A stretch of DNA of 10,633 nt from positions 1 through 10,633 of the forward strand of contig CAYYEZ010000003.1 in NCBI GenBank assembly GCA_964471225.1, written 5' to 3'. The translations under genes and the position numbers were made by a program. This stretch comes from JAGVJT01 sp964471225 (GTDB lineage Bacteria > Pseudomonadota > Gammaproteobacteria > Legionellales > Legionellaceae). Numbering within the stretch: position 1 is the stretch's first letter; every line of letters begins with the position of its first letter. This document shows, piece after piece, positions 6,094 through 10,633 of the stretch. The notes beneath the pieces were generated by a model. That model searched no databases, had not been told where the DNA came from, and was given only the letters and a program-made list of their open reading frames with translations.

Positions 6094-7464
6094 ATGACGC
6101 AACGAAAATATTTTGGCACGGACGGTATTCGTGGGCGCGTGGGCTCAGCCACCATTAATCCAGAGTTTATGTTGAAATTGGGTTGGGCGGTTGGACGTGT
6201 ATTACGTAATGGAACACGTCATAAAGTTTTGATTGGTAAAGACACAAGGGTTTCAGGTTATATGTTAGAGTCTGCACTAGAAGCTGGTTTATCCGCTGCT
6301 GGTGCTGACGTTCGGCTATTAGGTCCAATGCCTACCCCAGCAATTGCCTATTTAACACAAACGCTGCGTGCAACTGCTGGTATTGTCATTAGTGCTTCAC
6401 ACAATTTATTTGAAGATAATGGTGTGAAATTTTTTTCTGCTGAAGGGACTAAGCTAGATGATGCGATAGAGCTTGCGATCGAGGCTGAGCTTGATAAAAA
6501 GCTTGTCACCGTAGATTCCTCATATTTAGGTAAAGCATCTCGAGTCAACGATGCTCCTGGGCGATATATCGAATTTTGTAAATCCACAATTCCATCGTTG
6601 TCTCGTTTATTAGGCTTAAAAATAGTTGTTGATTGTGCGCATGGTGCCACCTACCATATCGCGCCGAATGTGTTTGCTGAGTTAGGTGCAGAAGTGATTG
6701 CTATTGGTAATCGACCCGATGGATTTAATATCAATCGAGGCGTGGGCTCCACGGCTCCTGAATTGCTTCAACAGCAGGTTTTAGAGCATCAAGCTGATTT
6801 GGGTGTTGCGTTAGATGGTGATGGTGATCGTGTTGTGCTTGTTGATGCAGCAGGCCGGATTGTGAATGGAGATCAGATTCTCTATATGTTAGCAAAAGAC
6901 AGACACCAGCGAGGTGTTCTGCAGGGTGGTATCGTAGGTACTGAGATGAGTAATTACGGTCTAGAGCTAGCTTTATCGGAGATGAATATTCCTTTCATGC
7001 GTGCTCGTGTTGGCGATCGTTATGTCTTAGAGGCCTTGAAGAAGCAGGATTGGCGGATCGGGGGAGAGCCGTCTGGTCATATTGTGTGTTTAGACAAAAC
7101 AACAACAGGTGATGGTATTGTGGCCGCGCTTCAAGTCATGGCAATGATGATACGGCAAAGCAAATCGCTGGAGGAGTTGTGCTCCGGCGTATCGATGTTG
7201 CCTCAAGTGTTACTGAATATGAAAACAGATCGCGCAAGAGAGTTAGCGAGTGACGCTCGAGTTTTGGGCTTGGTTAATAATCTCTCATCCCTTTTGGCAG
7301 GAGAGGGGCGTGTGCTTTTACGTCCGTCAGGAACTGAGCCTGTATTACGAATCATGGTAGAAGGGATGAGTTTGCAAGATGTTGAAACAAACGCTCACCA
7401 ATTGTTGGATGATATTCAAGAAATTCAAAAAAATCCCAAAAAAACAGCAAAGGTGAATGCATGA
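6094..7464 (+). CDS. glmM: Phosphoglucosamine mutase
   Basis: GlmM converts glucosamine-6-phosphate to glucosamine-1-phosphate on the route to UDP-GlcNAc for peptidoglycan and lipopolysaccharide. It has the four-domain phosphohexomutase fold. The N-terminus reads RKYFGTDGIRGRVG, and the phosphorylated serine is S102 in SASHN, the same number as in E. coli. The metal loop is DGDGDR (241-246), the sugar loop GEPSGH (324-329) and the phosphate-binding loop RPSGTEP (410-416). I use the ATG at 6094, with AAGGGAG (6078-6084) nine bases upstream; a frame from 6067 lies inside folP and adds nine residues foreign to the family. Residue 105, just after SASHN, is Leu where Pro is nearly universal. A Lys-rich tail of about 12 residues with two A7 runs extends past the usual end. 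It lies one base after folP and overlaps tpiA by four bases (ATGA). Confidence 0.96.
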   Translation: MTQRKYFGTDGIRGRVGSATINPEFMLKLGWAVGRVLRNGTRHKVLIGKDTRVSGYMLESALEAGLSAAGADVRLLGPMPTPAIAYLTQTLRATAGIVISASHNLFEDNGVKFFSAEGTKLDDAIELAIEAELDKKLVTVDSSYLGKASRVNDAPGRYIEFCKSTIPSLSRLLGLKIVVDCAHGATYHIAPNVFAELGAEVIAIGNRPDGFNINRGVGSTAPELLQQQVLEHQADLGVALDGDGDRVVLVDAAGRIVNGDQILYMLAKDRHQRGVLQGGIVGTEMSNYGLELALSEMNIPFMRARVGDRYVLEALKKQDWRIGGEPSGHIVCLDKTTTGDGIVAALQVMAMMIRQSKSLEELCSGVSMLPQVLLNMKTDRARELASDARVLGLVNNLSSLLAGEGRVLLRPSGTEPVLRIMVEGMSLQDVETNAHQLLDDIQEIQKNPKKTAKVNA

Positions 7465-8210
7465 GAACAACTTGGGTGATGGGTAATTGGAAGATGAATG
7501 GTAGCAAAGAAGCCGTTCATCAATTACTGAGGACATTGAGTAATTCTTTCCCAGACACGCAATCAAAATGTGTTGTCTTTCCTCCGAGTATTTATCTACC
7601 TCTTACGCAGTCCTTATTATCTAATACGGTGATAGGTTGGGGTGCGCAAAATGTATTTACAAAAGATCAGGGTGCTTATACTGGAGAGCATGCTGCATCT
7701 ATGCTGTCAGATTATGGTTGTCGTTATGTTTTAGTGGGGCACTCTGAGCGGCGACAATATTTTCATGAAAGTGAAAAATTTGTTGCAGAGAAATTCCACC
7801 AAGTGAAAGAACATGATATGATACCGGTTCTTTGCGTAGGCGAGACTCTAGACGAAAGAGAAAAGGGCCTCACCAGGCAAGTTTTGGAGCGTCAGATTCG
7901 TGCTGTTTTAAGAGATAGCGAAACTGATTTTAAGCGATGTATCATTGCCTATGAGCCTGTATGGGCCATTGGGACTGGTAAGACAGCAATGCCTGAGCAG
8001 GCAGAAGAGGTCCATGTGTTTATTCGTGATTTTATTTCACATGTAAATTCTGAAGATGCTCTTGTATTGCCCATTATTTATGGGGGCAGTGTGAATGAAA
8101 AAAACGCACGCGCTTTGTTTTCCATGCCGAATATTGATGGCGGTTTAGTAGGTGGTGCTTCGTTGCAAGCGGACTCGTTTTTGGAAATTGTAAAATGTAC
8201 CAACTGTTAG
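7461..8210 (+). CDS. tpiA: Triosephosphate isomerase
   Basis: TpiA interconverts dihydroxyacetone phosphate and glyceraldehyde-3-phosphate in glycolysis and gluconeogenesis. The 249 residues have every active-site element: N9 and K11 in MGNWKMNG, H94 in GHSERR, E165 in AYEPVWAIGTGK (163-174, including the phosphate-gripping loop 6), YGGS (207-210) and VGGASL (230-235). The ATG overlaps the glmM stop by four bases, and AAAGGTG (7449-7455) lies five bases upstream. The final 16 bases overlap secG, which gives the short, unusual C-terminal residues CTNC. Placement between glmM and secG matches Pseudomonas and Legionella. In E. coli tpiA lies elsewhere. Confidence 0.96.
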   Translation: MRTTWVMGNWKMNGSKEAVHQLLRTLSNSFPDTQSKCVVFPPSIYLPLTQSLLSNTVIGWGAQNVFTKDQGAYTGEHAASMLSDYGCRYVLVGHSERRQYFHESEKFVAEKFHQVKEHDMIPVLCVGETLDEREKGLTRQVLERQIRAVLRDSETDFKRCIIAYEPVWAIGTGKTAMPEQAEEVHVFIRDFISHVNSEDALVLPIIYGGSVNEKNARALFSMPNIDGGLVGGASLQADSFLEIVKCTNC

Positions 8211-8509
8211 TAATTGTGCATATGTGCATCGCTCTTGTCTTAATTGGGTTAGTGTTAATCCAACATGGCAAAGGTGCGGACGTCGGCGCGGGTCTTGGCT
8301 CGGGTGCTTCCGGTACCGTATTTGGAAGTCAAGGCACAGGGCGGTTTTTATTTAAACTTACAGGTGGATTGGCGTTAGGTTTTTTTGTTACAAGTTTGTT
8401 GTTGTCAGCGCTCGTGACAAAGCAATACCGGGTGAATACAGAGCTGACAATGCCGGTAGAGGCAGAGTCTACACTGCCGATGCCTGTAGAGAGTGATGTT
8501 AAAAAGTAA
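8195..8509 (+). CDS. secG: Protein translocase subunit SecG
   Basis: SecG is the small non-essential subunit of the SecYEG channel and helps SecA-driven export. The 104-residue protein has two membrane helices (about 3-23 and 50-72). Between them is the conserved cytoplasmic loop QHGKGADVGAGLGSGAS with VFGSQGTG, the family hallmark. After residue 75 comes a variable polar tail with an imperfect repeat (MPVEAES and MPVESDV). The ATG at 8195 lies inside tpiA, 16 bases before its stop, so initiation is probably coupled to tpiA. The tRNA-Leu gene begins 40 bases after the stop with no terminator between. Confidence 0.94.
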   Translation: MYQLLVIVHMCIALVLIGLVLIQHGKGADVGAGLGSGASGTVFGSQGTGRFLFKLTGGLALGFFVTSLLLSALVTKQYRVNTELTMPVEAESTLPMPVESDVKK

Positions 8510-8549
8510 AAGATTATTTTTGCACTGAGATGTAAAGATAGAGAGTTAA

Positions 8550-8634
8550 GCCGAAGTGGTGGAATTGGTAGACACGCCGTCTTGAGGGGGCGGTGGCGAA
8601 AGCTGTGTCGGTTCGAGTCCGACCTTCGGTACCA
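8550..8634 (+). tRNA. leuU: tRNA-Leu, anticodon GAG
   Basis: The 85-base gene folds as a class II tRNA. The acceptor stem pairs GCCGAAG (8550-8556) with CTTCGGT (8624-8630), giving a G1-U72 wobble also found in E. coli tRNA-Leu(GAG). The D-arm carries GGTAGACACG. The anticodon stem CCGTC/GGCGG closes the loop TTGAGGG with anticodon GAG, which reads CUC and CUU. The variable arm is the short TGGCGAAAGCTG. The T-arm is GTCGG-TTCGAGT-CCGAC. The discriminator is A, and CCA is encoded (8632-8634). The equivalent gene also follows secG in E. coli (leuU). No clear promoter lies in the 40 bases upstream, so it is probably processed from the secG transcript. Confidence 0.97.
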
Positions 8635-8689
8635 TATTTTAGGCGTAAGCCGTATAACTATTTAATTTAAGATCAATTAAGGCGAACAT
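8635..8689 (+). other. Short leader between tRNA-Leu and nuoA
   Basis: This 55-base AT-rich gap holds no convincing terminator or promoter. A TATAAC (8653-8658) lacks a -35 partner. AAGG (8679-8682) is the nuoA ribosome binding site, seven bases before its ATG. GATCAATTA occurs here at 8671-8679 and again at 8695-8703 within the start of nuoA. With no visible terminator, the nuo genes may be transcribed at least partly by read-through from the secG-tRNA unit. Confidence 0.4.
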
Positions 8690-9046
8690 ATGTTGATCAA
8701 TTATTTACCTATTCTTGTGTTTATTTTGATTGGTTTGGCGCTTGGTTTAGCGATGATTGGCGCGGGATCGTTGTTTTCTGTTCATAAGCCAGATGCTGCA
8801 AAAAATTCGCCCTATGAGTGCGGGTTTCCTGAGTTTGAAAATGCACGCATTCCTTTTGATGTACGATTTTACTTAGTCGCTATTTTATTTATCATCTTTG
8901 ATCTAGAGACAGCGTTTTTTTTCCCTTGGGGATTAACGCTTCGAAAATTAGGCTTGTTTGGTTTTGGTGCAATGATGGTTTTTTTAAGCTTGCTTGTAGT
9001 TGGTTTTATCTACGAGTGGAAGCGTGGTGCACTGGAATGGGAATAG
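8690..9046 (+). CDS. nuoA: NADH-quinone oxidoreductase subunit A
   Basis: NuoA (ND3 type) is a membrane-arm subunit of complex I near the quinone cavity. The 118-residue protein has three transmembrane helices at about 5-27, 60-80 and 88-108. The conserved loop between helices 1 and 2 contains NSPYECGF, with the switch-loop cysteine at C44. Helix 2 carries FDLETAFFFPW (70-80), the family signature with a buried acidic residue (E72). The C-terminus EWKRGALEW is typical. An AAGG ribosome binding site precedes the ATG. It is the first gene of a standard nuoABCD order. Confidence 0.95.
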   Translation: MLINYLPILVFILIGLALGLAMIGAGSLFSVHKPDAAKNSPYECGFPEFENARIPFDVRFYLVAILFIIFDLETAFFFPWGLTLRKLGLFGFGAMMVFLSLLVVGFIYEWKRGALEWE

Positions 9047-9073
9047 TATTAGTTAATAAACAAGGCATCGATA

Positions 9074-9550
9074 ATGTCAGTCGCTGAATTTAAAGAAAAG
9101 GGGTTTGTCACAACCTCTGTGGATAAGCTGGTTGGGTGGGCGAGAAGTGGCTCAATGTGGCCTATGTCTTTTGGTCTTGCTTGCTGCGCTGTTGAAATGA
9201 TGCATGTTGGCGCATCCCGCTACGATCTTGACCGCTTTGGTATTATCTTTCGTCCTAGCCCTCGTCAATCGGATGTCATGATTGTTGCGGGGACATTGTG
9301 TAACAAAATGGCTCCTGCATTGCGTAAAGTTTACGATCAAATGGCAGAGCCTCGATGGGTTATTTCAATGGGCTCTTGTGCGAATGGGGGAGGGTATTAT
9401 CACTACTCTTATTCTGTAGTTCGTGGCTGTGATCGAATTGTCCCTGTTGATATTTACGTACCTGGATGTCCACCTACGGCAGAAGCGTTGCTGTATGGCA
9501 TTATTCAGTTGCAAAATAAAATTAAAAAAAGAGCAGTGATAGAAGCATAA
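9074..9550 (+). CDS. nuoB: NADH-quinone oxidoreductase subunit B
   Basis: NuoB (PSST type) holds the terminal iron-sulfur cluster N2 that passes electrons to quinone at the junction of the two arms of complex I. All four cluster ligands are visible in 158 residues: the tandem C37-C38 in GLACCAVEMMH, C102 in GSCANGGGYYHYSYSVV and C132 in VPGCPPTAEAL. The RFGIIFRPSPRQSD segment (54-67) is characteristic. The length is that of the shorter, non-extended NuoB proteins. AAGG at 9062-9065 lies eight bases before the ATG. The gene follows nuoA by 27 bases and precedes nuoC by 12. Confidence 0.97.
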   Translation: MSVAEFKEKGFVTTSVDKLVGWARSGSMWPMSFGLACCAVEMMHVGASRYDLDRFGIIFRPSPRQSDVMIVAGTLCNKMAPALRKVYDQMAEPRWVISMGSCANGGGYYHYSYSVVRGCDRIVPVDIYVPGCPPTAEALLYGIIQLQNKIKKRAVIEA

Positions 9551-9562
9551 ATAGGTTCTCAC

Positions 9563-10234
9563 ATGACAAAAAAAGAAAAGTTAGTGCAGGCGATTGAAGC
9601 GGAGTTTAATGGGGAAAGTGTTGTTTATGCGCATCAAGATATCACACTCACTTGCGAGCCAAGCGCATTAGTTTCAGTTTTATCAACACTCAAAAATAAA
9701 AAAACATTTCAGTTCGATCAATTGATTGATGTGACCGCTGTAGATTACTTGCATTATGGTCAGTCAGATTGGGAGACTGATACCGCAACAGAGCATGGAT
9801 TTTCCCGGGCAGTTTCTACGCACGTCGGTACTGAAAGTTCACAAAAGCGCTTTGCTGTGGTGTATCACCTGTTATCAACGACGAAAAATCATCGTGTTCG
9901 TGTGAAAGCCTACCTTGATGAAGCTTCCTTGGTGGTGCCTTCTGTTCATACTTTGTGGAAAAGTGCGAATTGGTACGAGCGAGAAGTCTATGATTTATTT
10001 GGTATCCTTTTTGAAGGGCATCCAGATCTACGTCGAATACTTACCGACTATGGTTTTGTTGGGCATCCATTCCGTAAAGATTTTCCTGTGAGTGGATATG
10101 TTGAGATGCGTTATGATGCTCAGCATCAAAAAGTTATTTATGAGCCTGTTGACATCACCCCAAGAGTGACTGTTCCTCGGGTCATCAGAGAAGATAATCG
10201 TTATTTAGATAAAAAGGAGGTGTGTCGTGATTGA
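9563..10234 (+). CDS. nuoC: NADH-quinone oxidoreductase subunit C (30 kDa type)
   Basis: NuoC is a peripheral-arm subunit that packs against NuoD and NuoB. It belongs to the complex I 30 kDa family, shown by NWYEREVYDLFGILFEGHPD (136-155) followed by RRILTDYGF and GHPFRKDFP. At 223 residues it is a standalone protein, unlike the NuoCD fusion of E. coli. It carries the internal segment DWETDTATEHGFSRAV (about 69-84) that I recall from other gammaproteobacterial standalone NuoC proteins. ATAGG (9551-9555) lies seven bases before the ATG. The last eight bases overlap the nuoD start. Confidence 0.95.
   Translation: MTKKEKLVQAIEAEFNGESVVYAHQDITLTCEPSALVSVLSTLKNKKTFQFDQLIDVTAVDYLHYGQSDWETDTATEHGFSRAVSTHVGTESSQKRFAVVYHLLSTTKNHRVRVKAYLDEASLVVPSVHTLWKSANWYEREVYDLFGILFEGHPDLRRILTDYGFVGHPFRKDFPVSGYVEMRYDAQHQKVIYEPVDITPRVTVPRVIREDNRYLDKKEVCRD
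10214..10220 (+). promoter_or_regulatory. Strong ribosome binding site deciding the GTG start of nuoD
   Basis: AAGGAGG, a perfect anti-16S match, ends six bases before the GTG at 10227. It lies inside the end of nuoC, so nuoD initiates within the nuoC reading region on a strong signal. Confidence 0.8.
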
Positions 10235-10633
10235 GTTACAGCAATACACACTGAATTTTGGTCCACAACACCCTGCAGCTCACGGTGTATTACGTTTAGT
10301 CCTTGAGCTTGAAGGAGAGACCATTGTACGTGCTGATCCACATATTGGATTATTGCATCGTGCAACAGAAAAACTAGCTGAAACAAAGCCTTACCTACAT
10401 AGCATTGGTTATATGGACCGATTGGACTATGTGTCAATGATGTGTAACGAGCATGCGTATGTACGTGCAATCGAGCAGTTATTGGGTATTGACGTGCCTA
10501 TTCGTGCACTTTATATTCGCACGTTATTTGACGAAGTGACACGTATCCTAAATCATCTTCTCTGGCTAGGAGCCACGGCACTTGATATTGGTGCAATGAC
10601 CGTGTTCCTTTATTGCTTCAGAGAGCGTGAAGA
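10227..10633 (+). CDS. nuoD: NADH-quinone oxidoreductase subunit D (49 kDa type), 5' part
   Basis: NuoD forms much of the quinone-binding cavity of complex I and derives from the hydrogenase large subunit. The frame opens at a GTG (10227) and stays open for 135 codons to the window end, about a third of the usual length. It starts IELQQYTLNFGPQHPAAHG, then IGLLHRATEKLAE, GYMDRLDYVSMMCNEHAY, TRILNHLLWLGA and ALDIGAMTVFLYCFRER, all family hallmarks. H19 and Y68 are 49 residues apart, the same spacing as the quinone-contacting His and Tyr in the Thermus and bovine subunits (H38/Y87 and H59/Y108). The GTG is supported by AAGGAGG six bases upstream and overlaps nuoC by eight bases. The gene is cut only by the window edge. 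Confidence 0.96.
   Translation, partial: MIELQQYTLNFGPQHPAAHGVLRLVLELEGETIVRADPHIGLLHRATEKLAETKPYLHSIGYMDRLDYVSMMCNEHAYVRAIEQLLGIDVPIRALYIRTLFDEVTRILNHLLWLGATALDIGAMTVFLYCFRERE

Noticed and set aside
7427..7444. Two A7 runs in the glmM tail as a possible programmed frameshift site
   Set aside because: They lie in a non-conserved Lys-rich tail, the zero frame continues normally to a stop overlapping tpiA, and no downstream stem or useful alternative frame is visible.
8550..8630. G1-U72 wobble in tRNA-Leu as a defect
   Set aside because: E. coli tRNA-Leu(GAG) has the same wobble, so it is a normal trait of this isoacceptor.
8550..8634. tRNA-Leu as an integration site for a genomic island
   Set aside because: The tRNA is followed at once by core nuo genes, with no integrase and no repeat of the tRNA 3' end in the window.
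10201..10470. 89-codon minus-strand frame over the nuoC/nuoD junction
   Set aside because: It is antisense to nuoD, whose family motifs are unmistakable; the predicted peptide is His/Thr-rich noise.
1..10633. CRISPR arrays, insertion sequences, prophage genes or toxin-antitoxin pairs
   Set aside because: I saw no spaced direct repeats, terminal inverted repeats, transposase or integrase motifs, and the sequence is almost fully covered by core genes.

Overview
The window looks like chromosomal housekeeping DNA from a gammaproteobacterium, moderately AT-rich by eye. The order rlmE-ftsH-folP-glmM-tpiA-secG-tRNA-Leu(GAG) is a classic gammaproteobacterial block. Here it runs straight into a nuo operon (respiratory complex I) with separate nuoC and nuoD genes. 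From memory, nuo placed directly behind secG/tRNA-Leu is the arrangement in Legionella and Coxiella, so I infer a member of or near the order Legionellales. No marker gene in the window proves this.

Layout. Positions 1-164 hold the N-terminal part of an unrecognised small gene on the minus strand. It is divergent from an adenosine deaminase-family gene on the plus strand (239-1213). A minus-strand gene (1227-2510) converges on the deaminase with only 13 bases between. It encodes an unrecognised 427-residue polytopic membrane protein with a Glu-rich C-terminus and is the least ordinary gene here. Its recognisable promoter (2545-2573) lies in the intergenic region shared with the divergent rlmE.

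From rlmE onward everything is on the plus strand and tightly packed: rlmE (23S rRNA 2'-O-methyltransferase), ftsH (membrane AAA+ protease), folP (dihydropteroate synthase), glmM (phosphoglucosamine mutase), tpiA (triosephosphate isomerase), secG (translocon subunit), tRNA-Leu(GAG), nuoA, nuoB, nuoC and the 5' part of nuoD, which runs off the window. ftsH/folP, glmM/tpiA, tpiA/secG and nuoC/nuoD overlap by 8, 4, 16 and 8 bases, and folP/glmM are one base apart. This suggests co-transcription and translational coupling. I see no convincing terminator between rlmE and the window end.

Together the genes serve ribosome maturation, membrane protein quality control, folate synthesis, cell-wall UDP-GlcNAc synthesis, glycolysis, protein export and aerobic respiration. 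I found no mobile element, CRISPR array, prophage or integrated island. There is no stretch above 300 bases without a gene. The main candidate for something undescribed is the polytopic membrane protein, whose C-terminus resembles a Dot/Icm-type secretion signal. That reading is inference only.
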